Notes: generated by a model not told the origin, from the letters alone. A stretch of 64,000 bases of DNA from Strongylocentrotus purpuratus (GCF_000002235.5 NW_022145605.1:36775141-36839140); one strand, 5' to 3'; counted from the stretch's first letter, positions 21,839-32,459 are shown. A program made the numbers and translations.

Positions 21839-24800
21839 TTCTATCGTCTTTGTGATTATTATTATTCTTGTCATATATTTATATCACCCTCATTTACATA
21901 ACCCCGACAAAAGAAATATGGTCCGATCACGCGAATGAAAACTTCTATCGTCTTTGTGATTATTATTATCCTTGTCATAAAATCCAACCAAAAACTACTG
22001 TCCAATCACGTGAATGAGAACTTCTATCTTTTTGTGATAATTATTATCTTTGTCATATATATTTATATCCCCCTAATTTCCATAACTCCGACAAAAAGAA
22101 ATATGGTCCTATCACACGAATGAGAACTTCTATCGTCTTTGTGATTATTATTATTCTTGTCATATACTCTACCCCAAAACTAATGTCCTATCACGTGAAT
22201 AACAAGTTCTCTCGCATTCGTGATAATTATTGTCTTTGTAATATTTTTACATCACCCTCATTTACATAACCCCGGCCGGCAAAAGAAATATGGTCCTATC
22301 ACACGAATGAGAACTTCTATCGTCTTTGTGATTATTATTATTCTTGTCATATATTTATATCACCCTCATTTACATAACTCCGACAAAAGAAATATGGTCC
22401 TATCACGCGAATGAGAACTTCTATCTTCTTTGTGATTATTATTATTCTTGTAATATATTTATATCACCCTCATTTACATAACCCCGACAAAAGAAATATG
22501 GTCCTATCACATGAATGAGAACTTCTATCGTTTTTGTGATAATTATTATCTTTGTCATATATATTTATATCACCCTCATTTACATAACCCCGACAAAAAA
22601 ATATGGCCATATCACGCGAATGAGAACTTCTATCGTCTTTATGATTATTATTATCCTTGTCATAAAATCCAACCAAAAACTACTGTCCTATCACGTGAAT
22701 GAGAACTTCTATCGTCTTTGTGATTATTATTATTCTTGTCATATATTTATATCACCCTCATTTACATAACCCCGACAAAAGAAATATGGTCCGATCACGC
22801 GAATGAAAACTTCTATCGTCTTTGTGATTATTATTATCCTTGTCATATATTTATATCACCCTCATTTACATAACTCCGACAAAAGAAATATGGTCCTATC
22901 ACGCGAATGAGAACTTCTATCTTCTTTGTGATTATTATTATTCTTGTAATATATTTATATCACCCTCATTTACATAACCCCGACAAAAGAAATATGGTCC
23001 TATCACATGAATGAGAACTTCTATCGTTTTTGTGATAATTATTATCTTTGTCATATATATTTATATCACCCTCATTTACATAACCCCGACAAAAAAATAT
23101 GGCCATATCACGCGAATGAGAACTTCTATCGTCTTTATGATTATTATTATCCTTGTCATAAAATCCAACCAAAAACTACTGTCCTATCACGTGAATGAGA
23201 ACTTCTATCGTCTTTGTGATTATTATTATTCTTGTCATATATTTATATCACCCTCATTTACATAACCCCGACAAAAGAAATATGGTCCGATCACGCGAAT
23301 GAAAACTTCTATCGTCTTTGTGATTATTATTATCCTTGTCATAAAATCCAACCAAAAACTACTGTCCAATCACGTGAATGAGAACTTCTATCTTTTTGTG
23401 ATAATTATTATCTTTGTCATATATATTTATATCCCCCTAATTTCCATAACTCCGACAAAAAGAAATATGGTCCTATCACACGAATGAGAACTTCTATCGT
23501 CTTTGTGATTATTATTATTCTTGTCATATACTCTACCCCAAAACTAATGTCCTATCACGTGAATAACAAGTTCTCTCGCATTCGTGATAATTATTATCTT
23601 TGTAATATTTTTACATCACCCTCATTTACATAACCCCGGCCGGCAAAAGAAATATGGTCCTATCACACGAATGAGAACTTCTATCGTCTTTGTGATTATT
23701 ATTATTCTTGTCATATATTTATATCACCCTCATTTACATAACTCCGACAAAAGAAATATGGTCCTATCACGCGAATGAGAACTTCTATCTTCTTTGTGAT
23801 TATTATTATTCTTGTAATATATTTATATCACCCTCATTTACATAACCCCGACAAAAGAAATATGGTCCTATCACATGAATGAGAACTTCTATCGTTTTTG
23901 TGATAATTATTATCTTTGTCATATATATTTATATCACCCTCATTTACATAACCCCGACAAAAAAATATGGCCATATCACGCGAATGAGAACTTCTATCGT
24001 CTTTATGATTATTATTATCCTTGTCATAAAATCCAACCAAAAACTACTGTCCTATCACGTGAATGAGAACTTCTATCGTCTTTGTGATTATTATTATTCT
24101 TGTCATATATTTATATCACCCTCATTTACATAACCCCGACAAAAGAAATATGGTCCGATCACGCGAATGAAAACTTCTATCGTCTTTGTGATTATTATTA
24201 TCCTTGTCATAAAATCCAACCAAAAACTACTGTCCAATCACGTGAATGAGAACTTCTATCTTTTTGTGATAATTATTATCTTTGTCATATATATTTATAT
24301 CCCCCTAATTTCCATAACTCCGACAAAAAGAAATATGGTCCTATCACACGAATGAGAACTTCTATCGTCTTTGTGATTATTATTATTCTTGTCATATACT
24401 CTACCCCAAAACTAATGTCCTATCACGTGAATAACAAGTTCTCTCGCATTCGTGATAATTATTGTCTTTGTAATATTTTTACATCACCCTCATTTACATA
24501 ACCCCGGCCGGCAAAAGAAATATGGTCCTATCACACGAATGAGAACTTCTATCGTCTTTGTGATTATTATTATTCTTGTCATATATTTATATCACCCTCA
24601 TTTACATAACTCCGACAAAAGAAATATGGTCCTATCACGCGAATGAGAACTTCTATCTTCTTTGTGATTATTATTATTCTTGTAATATATTTATATCACC
24701 CTCATTTACATAACCCCGACAAAAGAAATATGGTCCTATCACATGAATGAGAACTTCTATCGTTTTTGTGATAATTATTATCTTTGTCATATATATTTAT

Positions 24801-26415
24801 ATCACCCTCATTTACATAACCCCGACAAAAAAATATGGCCATATCACGCGAATGAGAACTTCTATCGTCTTTATGATTATTATTATCCTTGTCATAAAAT
24901 CCAACCAAAAACTACTGTCCTATCACGTGAATGAGAACTTCTATCGTCTTTGTGATTATTATTATTCTTGTCATATATTTATATCACCCTCATTTACATA
25001 ACCCCGACAAAAGAAATATGGTCCGATCACGCGAATGAAAACTTCTATCGTCTTTGTGATTATTATTATCCTTGTCATAAAATCCAACCAAAAACTACTG
25101 TCCAATCACGTGAATGAGAACTTCTATCTTTTTGTGATAATTATTATCTTTGTCATATATATTTATATCCCCCTAATTTCCATAACTCCGACAAAAAGAA
25201 ATATGGTCCTATCACACGAATGAGAACTTCTATCGTCTTTGTGATTATTATTATTCTTGTCATATACTCTACCCCAAAACTAATGTCCTATCACGTGAAT
25301 AACAAGTTCTCTCGCATTCGTGATAATTATTATCTTTGTAATATTTTTACATCACCCTCATTTACATAACCCCGGCCGGCAAAAGAAATATGGTCCTATC
25401 ACACGAATGAGAACTTCTATCGTCTTTGTGATTATTATTATCCTTGTCATAAACTCCAACCAAAAACTATACTGTCCTATCACGCGAATTAGAACTTCTA
25501 TCGTCTTTATGATTAGTATTATCCTTGTCATAAAATCCAACCAAAAACTACAGTCCTATCACGTGAATGAGAACTTCTATCTTCTTTGTGATTATTATTA
25601 TTCTTGTCATATATTTATATCACCCTCATTTACATAACCCCGACAAAAGAAATATGGTCCTATCACATGAATGAGAACTTCTATCGTCTTTATGATTAGT
25701 ATTATCCTTGTCATAAAATCCAACCAAAAACTACTGTCCTATCATGTGAATAATAAGTTCTCTCGCATTTGTGATAATTATTATATTTGTAATATATTTA
25801 TATCACCCTCATTTACATAACCCCGACAAAAGAAATATGATCCTATCGATCGAATGAGAACTTCTATCGTCTTTGTGATTATTATTATCCTTGTCATAAA
25901 CTCCAACCAAAAACTATACTGTCCTATCACGCGAATGAGAACTTCTATCGTCTTTATGATTAGTATTATCCTTGTCATAAAATCCAACCAAAAACTACTG
26001 TCCTATCACGTGAATAAGAAGTTCTCTCGCATTTGTGATAATTATTATCTTTGTCATATATTTATATCACCCTCATTTACATAACCCCGACAAAAGAAAT
26101 ATGGTCCTATCACGCGAATGAGGACTTCTATCGTCTTTGTGATTATTATTATTCTTGTCATATATTTATATCACCCTCATTTACATAACCCCGTCAAAAG
26201 AAATATGGTCCTATCACGCAAATGAGAACTCTTATCGTCTTTGTGATTATTATTATTGTTGTCATAAACTCCAACCAAAAATTACTGTCCTATCACGTGA
26301 ATGAGAACTTCTCTCGTTATTGTGATTATTATTATCTTTGTCATATATTTATATCATCCTCATCTATAACCCTAAACAAAATAATATGGTCCTATATCAC
26401 GCGAATGAGAACTTC

Positions 26416-26721
26416 TAGAGAGAGAGAGAGAGAAAGTTGGAGCGAAAGAAAGATGAAGGGTTGATATCATTGACCTACTATGGTGATAGTAAGTGAGAGA
26501 GAGACAGTCATCAGACAGACGGACACAGACCGACAGAGAGAGAGACTAACAAGTGATATGGATATAGAAATATGATACAGAAGGGGATGAACGAGGTGAT
26601 GCGATGAGAAGGAGAGAGAGAGACAGATATATATATATATATACAATATACATCAAAAGAGAATGGTATGGGGTAGAGAAATAAAGAGAGAGTGAAAGAA
26701 AATGGGAGAAATAAAGATAGC

Positions 26722-26752
<31 letters not shown>

Positions 26753-26930
26753 AAGGAGAGAAGGGATAGAGAGGGATACAAAAGAGAGATACAAAAGAGA
26801 GAGGGGGAGATGAGAGTGATATAGAAGCGACAGAGAGAGTGAGAGAGAGAATTTCAAGGGAGAGTGTTATAACATGGACCTGGTTGTGAGACGGTAGGCG
26901 AAGGATATAATTCAATTATACGGAAAGAGA
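26416..26930 (+). repeat. (GA)n-rich purine tract
   Basis: About 500 bp of gagaga, gaaaga and (TA)n runs directly follow array 1. The long minus-strand open frames of S, L and F across it are low-complexity translation. With 13780-14015 (CT-rich) it brackets the satellite. Confidence 0.92.
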
Positions 26931-26972
26931 GAGATTAGCCCAAACCATAGCCCAAACACGTGTAGCAATTAC

Positions 26973-26991
26973 TGACCTCTACCAGAGGTCA
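26973..26991. promoter_or_regulatory. TGACCTCT/AGAGGTCA inverted repeat
   Basis: A perfect 8-bp inverted repeat with a 3-base spacer (TGACCTCTaccAGAGGTCA). The AGGTCA words are nuclear-receptor half-sites in everted orientation. This may be chance. Around it, 26992-27840 shows no supported gene. Confidence 0.25.
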
Positions 26992-27844
26992 TTTAGCAGG
27001 ATAAACAAAACGTACTCGTAAACTTACTAAGGGATGATCTAAAAATAAGAATGTGCAGTATACACATGATCGACTGTTCGGGAAAACGTCAAGTCAACCT
27101 TATTATTGATTAATCTTCGTTTGTAAGATTAAACGTATCTTCCTTATTTTTAATAAAGAAATGCAAAATAAATAATGTTACGTTCTCTCTATAAATGATT
27201 ACCCAAACTGTCCCTGTACAAGACTTTGGGGATTATTTTGAGATCATCCCTAAAAAAAAATGTGCTAGGAAATTCTTCGGGCCAATCCGGCACATAGACT
27301 AATACACGTACACACGTAACATGTACTATACGTAGGCCTAATACATGCACAGGGATGCCAGATCATTGAGTTCATCACGACCACTTGACTGACTTGACCA
27401 AAATACAGGCAATGTGTGCGTTCGTTCACAGAGCTGACGAACAACAATATTATCAAAGTCGAGCCATAACAAATGCATTACAAAGTTGAAAACACAGAAA
27501 CGATTAAGAGAGGGAAATGGAAAAATGAGTTGAAGAGAACAACACAGAATATTCCGGCCCGCACAGGAAATACATAGACTAACGTACGTAAGTACAATAA
27601 GATGGCGGCGGTCCGATCGATTATAAAAATTTATATAGCGATTACAGTGTACAGACAAGTGTTTTTTTTCTTCAAATTTGGGAGACAGTATAAAAATCTT
27701 ACACTAAGGCAACTCGACTTTAAAATAATTATCTTTATGATTATATATATTGTTTAAGTCTGGTAATATTTTGGTGTCAAAACATGTTAATTACTACACT
27801 TTGACAATAGTGCAATATATGTGTTATGCTGTTCAGATGACATG

Positions 27845-28064
27845 TAAATTTTCGAACTGAGAGGGAGCTATACCAAATTTACCGGGAGTACCGGTAAATT
27901 TTTTTATTTTTTAAAATTTTAATTACTCCAAATCAAAAGCTTTTTAGAGCCCAATTTTTTTAGAGTTGGGTGTTCTAACACTATGTTTCACAATAGTAAT
28001 GCAAATTTTAAATTTCATGATCCAATCCTGATGAAATATTCCCAAAACTTTGTAATACCTTTAA
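27845..28064 (+). mobile_element. Truncated TTAA MITE, A orientation
   Basis: Contains gagagggagctatac, the aaatttaccgggagtaccgg hairpin and the terminal cccaaaactttgtaatacct ending at TTAA (28061-28064), as in 5492-5983. The left part is missing and the middle has drifted. Confidence 0.7.
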
Positions 28065-28144
28065 TAAGAATTTAATTTATGGATTTTTGTATTGTTTTGC
28101 ACAGTACAAATTTATGATTATCAAACACAATTTAGGATATATTA

Positions 28145-28219
28145 TATAATATATTTGTAAAGCTCTTAGAGACATTTGTATCAAGCGCTATATAAAAATT
28201 AAATATTATTATTATTATT
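28145..28219 (-). repeat. AGCGCTT hairpin with (AAT)n tail, inverted copy
   Basis: On the minus strand it matches 12068-12152 closely (ttatatagcgcttgatacaa, then tgtctctaagagcttt). It supports these as dispersed copies of one family. Confidence 0.65.
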
Positions 28220-28352
28220 AGGACACTTAATCTGTTGACTACTGAATTCTCTCATTCCTATCTTAATACAGGATCCGACCAGTTAATACAGGATCAGACC
28301 AGTTCCATTAGGCAATTGCTTTGAAGAAAACTTAAGTGCATTGACTTCTTAC

Positions 28353-28450
28353 CTGTCTTGTTTGTTTCCAGCTATATCTCTGTCATACAGTCTAGCAAGC
28401 CATGGGAAAAGTAGGATGCCTCGATAGCCAAAAATTCTATGCAAAAATAA
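28353..28450 (-). CDS. POLDIP2: POLDIP2 exon: start of the YccV-like domain
   Basis: Encodes LFLHRIFGYRGILLFPWLAR followed by LYDRDIAGNKQD, closely matching human LFLHSIFGYRGVVLFPWQAR and LYDRDVA. This is the start of the YccV-like fold, named after the bacterial hemimethylated-DNA-binding protein family. The acceptor is ctttacag| and the donor ACAG|gtaaga. The exon has 98 nt and starts in phase 0. It ends two bases into a codon, completed by the exon 16.5 kb away at 11882 or 11885. The residues after LYDRDIA are not conserved with human, as expected for the variable loop there. Confidence 0.95.
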
Positions 28451-28705
28451 CTGTAAAGCAAAGATTAAAAATAAATGCTTTACAACAAAAATCAAATGAT
28501 ATAAGACACTGCTTGAAATAATGTGAGCATGAGAAATTGGCATCTGCTGATAAAAGGTTAAGATAAGATGGTTCCTTTGAATATACCATCCTAAACTTGG
28601 AAGACATTACATTGACAGAAAAATCTGGGGAAAATCTGTCCACATATAGCATTACAGAAAGCCTGTTTATAACAAGCACTACTAACAACATGCACTAACA
28701 CAAAA

Positions 28706-29740
28706 CATAACTTCACTCCACTCAGAGCCATAGGGTGCTTGCACATAACTTCACTCCACTCAGAGCCATAGGGTGCTTGCACATAACTTCACTCCACTCA
28801 GAGCCATAGGGTGCTTGCACATAACTTCACTCCACTCAGAGCCATAGGGTGCTTGCACATAACTTCACTCCATTCAGAGCCATAGGGTGCTTGCACATAA
28901 CTTCACTCCACTCAGAGCCATAGGGTGCTTGCACATAACTTCACTCCACTCAGAGCCATAGGGTGCTTGCACATAACTTCACTCCACTCAGAGCCATAGG
29001 GTGCTTGCACATAACTTCACTCCACTCAGAGCCATAGGGTGCTTGCACATAACTTCACTCCACTCAGAGCCATAGGGTGCTTGCACTAACTTCACTCCAC
29101 TCAGAGCCAGAGGGTGCTTGCACATAACTTCACTCCACTCAGAGCCATAGGGTGCTTGCACATAACTTCACTCCACTCAGAGCCATAGGGTGCTTGCACA
29201 TAACTTCACTCCACTCAGAGCCATAGGGTGCTTGCACATAACTTCACTCCATTCAGAGCCATAGGGTGCTTGCACATAACTTCACTCCACTCAGAGCCAT
29301 AGGGTGCTTGCACATAACTTCACTCCACTCAGAGCCATAGGGTGCCTGCACATAACTTCACTCCACTCAGAGCCATAGGGTGCTTGCACATAACTTCACT
29401 CCACTCAGAGCCATAGGGTGCTTGCACATAACTTCACTCCACTCAGAGCCATAGGGTGCTTGCACATAACTTCACTCCACTCAGAGCCATAGGGTGCTTG
29501 CACATAACTTCACTCCACTCAGAGCCATAGGGTGCTTGCACATAACTTCACTCCACTCAGAGCCATAGGGTGCTTGCACATAACTTCACTCCACTCAGAG
29601 CCATAGGGTGCTTGCACATAACTTCACTCCACTCAGAGCCATAGGGTGCTTGCACATAACTTCACTCCACTCAGAGCCATAGGGTGCTTGCACATAACTT
29701 CACTCCACTCAGAGCCATAGGGTGCTTGCACATAACTTTT
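28706..29740 (+). repeat. 38-bp minisatellite, 27 copies
   Basis: The unit begins cataacttcactccactcag and continues agccatagggtgcttgca, 38 bp. Twenty-seven units span 28706-29730 plus a short partial. Copies are nearly identical: one lacks a single base near 29085, and a few have t for c in ccattcag or g for t in gccaga. It fills most of the POLDIP2 intron between 28451 and 29911. As 38 is not a multiple of three it is not a protein repeat. Confidence 0.97.
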
Positions 29741-29911
29741 TGTCACAGGATTAATGCCCTTCTGGCTCTCAGTTTTATTTCTGGTCTAATAAAGTGCTTA
29801 CTGACAAAACAATAAAGAAAAAATAAAAAAAATAAGGGACACCTAGAATATTCTTATTATTTCTTCAAATTTAAATTCTTAATTTCTTGTTTATATTTCT
29901 ATGATTCTTAC

Positions 29912-29975
29912 CTGTCCAGTGATATATTTTCCATGTTGCTTAGGTGTTTCTAGTTTTCCAACTGTCTGTAGTTTT
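29912..29975 (-). CDS. POLDIP2: POLDIP2 exon: linker leading into the YccV-like domain
   Basis: Reads KLQTVGKLETPKQHGKYITGQ after one base completing a split codon. Human POLDIP2 has KVLETVGVFEVPKQNGKYETGQ at this place, so the identity is clear. The acceptor cttttcag| at 29976-29977 has a good pyrimidine tract. The donor CAG|gtaag is at 29911. The exon is 64 nt long and ends in phase 0, fitting the next exon, which starts with L-F-L-H. A second AG inside the exon (ctacag|) would give a shorter exon from 29965 that starts TVGKLE. It is the only acceptor that joins in frame to the simplest exon 1 model. It lies about 190 bp upstream, in transcript direction, of the 38-bp minisatellite in the following intron. 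Confidence 0.88.
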
Positions 29976-30323
29976 CTGAAAAGCAAGAGAATATTACATG
30001 TATAAAGCAAGAAAAAAGCAATTCAAAGAAATTTCTACACTAGCCAACTTCTCCTACAATCAGCAAGATTAGAACTAATTTTATTATTACTACCGGTATA
30101 TAAATCTATGTATCTACCTATTATTTGCTAGTTTACCTGAACTATGCAGCCATCAAGAACATTTGTTGGTCTATTCTAATTTATTATATAATCTCAAACA
30201 GAATTTATAATTCTCTCACTGACAAGTTCAGAACACCTAGAATGTTCTCCGTCATAGTAACTTTTAGTTTGCCAGCAGCGGATCTACATGTAGCGTTGTT
30301 TTGGCAAAAAGTTAGCCTGTTAC

Positions 30324-30440
30324 CTTCCATTCGCCAACCTTTCGATTCCCAGTAATTTTGCGCACAGCGGATTTGCCGCTAGTGCAGTAAGTAGCCTTGT
30401 TGGTAAACTGCCAGGCCGCTAGCTTCCTACCACAGACCAT
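30324..30440 (-). CDS. POLDIP2: Candidate first coding exon of POLDIP2 (targeting peptide)
   Basis: This is a proposed start exon. The ATG at 30440 opens a 39-residue basic stretch beginning MVCGRKLAAWQFTNK and ending GNRKVGEWK, followed by a donor AAG|gtaaca. The composition, rich in R, K, S and T with no acidic cluster, suits a mitochondrial presequence, which POLDIP2 is known to have, but there is no residue-level match. The exon ends in phase 0, while the strongest acceptor of the next exon (29975) needs phase 2. It joins in frame only with the weaker acceptor at 29965. Another frame across the same bases ends in ANGR and joins 29975 in frame, but it has no ATG after its upstream stop and would need an extra exon. 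A TCTTCCGCCAT-like ETS/YY1 motif lies just upstream, as often seen in promoters of nuclear genes for mitochondrial proteins. Confidence 0.35.
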
Positions 30441-31132
30441 TTGTGTTCCGTGGAGAGTATGGCGGAAGATTTTTCTGCGAGGTATGATATCAGTTTCAAG
30501 AACGCACATTACCAACCTGTGCTTGTCACCCATTTAATAGCTATCAAATGAAAATTGAGAGTATGAACGAACTTACGTTTACAATTTTTGTACAAGTATC
30601 TGGTCAGTTTTCCACTTATTTCTTAGGTTTTACAGTACCTTAAAAGAAAATTTCTTGAAATTTGCTCCTGACATAGTTCAGACTTATTGTTCGATGTGTT
30701 TTGAAATCAATTTTGTGAATATATTTTTTTGTATGAATGTGCCTACCTGCGTTGGCCTTTTTTCACTAATTACTATTATCCTACAGTAATTATCAAATTG
30801 GCAATTACAGACCTACCAAGTCTCAAACATCAGATGGGAGAGTTACGCCTTAGGGATCTGTCTCAAGCTCACAATGGCCATAACCATTTTCGATAAAATT
30901 GTATTTTAGCATAAGGCCAACAAAAAAATATCATTTGGTTGTCGCTTTTTTAAATATTTTTTATTTTTAATTCAATTTTGTTTTTTTATTATTCAAATAA
31001 AAAAATAAAATCTAATTTAATTTTTCTGGGGCGAGCAATCTTAAAAGCCAAACATACCATTTTATACATTTGCAAGGATAAAAATATGTCCCGTTGCCAG
31101 TTTGGTCTTTTCAGCACGCAATTCTGTATTTA

Positions 31133-32222
31133 TTAAAGGTAATACAAAGTTTTGAGAAATTTTGATAATTGGGTGGATAGTGATTCTTTACAATTTTGAT
31201 ATATTTGGATGCCCCTGTGGATGTACTATAAGCACTAGCAATTTTAGCCCCTAAAACACTCCTGCTTTCGAGAAAAATTGAATATAACTAGATGGATGAT
31301 CGACCGCGCGCAGTCGAAAATGATGCCTTCGCCATAGAGCAATTTTTCAAATACAAGTTCGATTGTAATCAATTAACAGGTTCACAGAATATCATAATAC
31401 AAGATATTTTTCTTATACATGTATGACCCTTTGGTCTTTGATCTTATGACCCTAAAATATAATCAGTTCAATGGCTCTGCAAGATACATACATGTCCCGA
31501 GTTTGAAAGTAATCCATTCGTCAGTTCTAATAAGGCGTTCACAAGCTATTTTTGAATACATAATGAGCCCCGTGACCTTTGACATTTGACCCCAAAATCT
31601 AAACAGTTCCTTAGCTCTGCTATATATTACATGATCTAATTTTGGCAGGAATACATCAATCGGTTCTTGAGATAACTTGATCACAAGCTATTTTTGCATA
31701 CATAATGAGCCCTGTGACCTTTGACCTTTGAACTCATGACCCCAAAATCTAATCAGTTCATTAGCTCTGCTATAAGTTTGGCAGGAACACATCAATCGGT
31801 TCTTGAGAGAACATGATCAAGAGTTATTTTTGCATACATGAGGCCTGTGACCTTTGACCCCAAAATCTAATCAGTTCATGAGCTCTGCCAGATACATACA
31901 TGGTTTAAGTTTGGCAGGAATCCATCCATGGGTTCTTGAGATAACCCGATCACGAGAACGAGACGTACGGACAACCCAAAACATAATGCCTCTGGCTACT
32001 TCGTAATGGAGGCATACAAATTTACCGGTTCTACCAGTAAATTTTGATAAATTTCAAATAGTGGCTACGGCCATACAATGGTAGCTGCGACCATGAAAAT
32101 CTCAGAATATGTGGTTGTGGTATATAATTTCCAAACGGGAATAGCTAATCGGACGATTTTAGTCAAGAAACATTGTTTTATAGCTTAAATAATATCTTGA
32201 CCTTGAGAGGGAGCTATACAAC
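31133..32222 (-). mobile_element. TTAA MITE, copy C, split by an insertion
   Basis: Starts with TTAA at 31133 and aaggtaatacaaagttttga, and follows copy B (6137-6584) up to gaatataa at 31287. It resumes aaatttaccgg at 32018 and runs to gagggagctatacaac near 32222, where the remaining end is missing. The gap is the 730-bp element at 31288-32017. The AT-rich stretch 30560-31130 before it shows no other feature. Confidence 0.8.
31288..32017 (-). mobile_element. Helitron/Helentron-like insertion with internal repeats
   Basis: Minus-strand reading starts at 32017 with a hairpin (ATGCCTC...GAGGCAT) and ends with the near-palindrome CGACTGCGCGCGGTCG, a 9-base spacer and CTAG at 31291-31288. Comparison with MITE copy B (gaatataaaaatttaccgg, uninterrupted) shows that exactly these 730 bp were added, with no target duplication, between two T residues. 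CTAG end, subterminal hairpin and no duplication suit Helitrons. Insertion between T and T and a 5' end without TC suit Helentron relatives better. The interior has about 3.5 tandem copies of a unit near 140 bp containing gtgacctttgacc and aaaatctaatcagttca. Confidence 0.7.
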
Positions 32223-32459
32223 AAAATGATTGACTTGGGCCAAAGTTGCTTGTGTGAAGTTTGAATAAAACAATTGGGATTTGGGTATTAATTTGGTTTT
32301 TGCAGATCCAAATAACATCTCTATATATCAAATATCAATGACCATTTTGTGCGCGTGTGTGGGTGTTTGTGACTTTGACCTTTGCAAAAAGCAAATGCAA
32401 TACATTTCATTTGATACATTCAAATCATTCTGTCACTCTGCTAATCCCAACATAATACA

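Larger units (their letters stand above)
14048..26416 (+). repeat. Satellite array 1, about 12.3 kb, higher-order
   Basis: Built from submonomers of about 104 bp and 79 bp that begin atcacgtgaatgagaacttc and carry gtgattattattattcttgt. The longer type continues with tttatatcaccctcatttac and ccccgacaaaagaaatatgg. The shorter type continues with cataaaatccaaccaaaaac. A third type has tactctaccccaaaactaat, and a fourth carries gaataacaagttctctcgca and an ataaccccggccggc box. About nine submonomers make a higher-order repeat of 868 bp. Divergence rises near both ends (14.1-14.7 and 25.4-26.4 kb), as expected for an array homogenised in its middle. It lies inside the 16.5-kb POLDIP2 intron. The repeating short open frames on both strands are periodic by-products, not genes. 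Confidence 0.97.
1..30440 (-). other. POLDIP2: POLDIP2 gene span, 3' end outside the window
   Basis: This span covers the minus-strand exons of a POLDIP2 orthologue. POLDIP2 is known in vertebrates as a mitochondrial and nuclear protein that binds the DNA polymerase delta p50 subunit, PCNA and PrimPol, and it also influences ClpXP in mitochondria. It joins a YccV-like domain to a C-terminal ApaG/DUF525 domain. Here eight exons give an uninterrupted frame of about 244 residues whose blocks match human POLDIP2 in order, including LFLHRIFGYRG, KEVKGKTHVYYQVLID, GLDYVAHEDVLPY, TLRAWQEKNHPWLELSDVHR and RHWRIFSLSGTLETVRGRG. All junction phases agree. The C-terminal block with the MWGTFRFERPDG-type motif of the human protein is absent from 1-1136, so the last exon or exons lie to the left. 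Introns of 7.4 kb and 16.5 kb are swollen by repeats. The 5' end is uncertain. Confidence 0.93.

Noticed and set aside
14301-26084. Families of 60-155-codon open frames on both strands in array 1 (for example those starting MRTSIVFV or MVGFYDKD)
   Set aside because: They recur at exactly 868-bp or related offsets, overlap each other in different frames and consist of I, N, Y, H-biased chance translation of the satellite. No start context or homology supports coding.
14048-26416. CRISPR-like array
   Set aside because: Units are contiguous satellite submonomers without unique spacers, in a eukaryotic intron.
26511-26915. 134-codon minus-strand frame rich in S, L and F
   Set aside because: Low-complexity translation of the (GA)n tract.
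28437-28782. Open frames across the start of the 38-bp minisatellite
   Set aside because: The unit is not a multiple of three and frames shift from unit to unit. The region is a POLDIP2 intron.
30459-30551. Plus-strand frame starting MAEDFSARYDISFKNAHYQP as a divergent gene
   Set aside because: It is only 30 codons, ends without a donor, and its ATG lies about 20 bp from the proposed POLDIP2 start on the other strand. No homology recognised.
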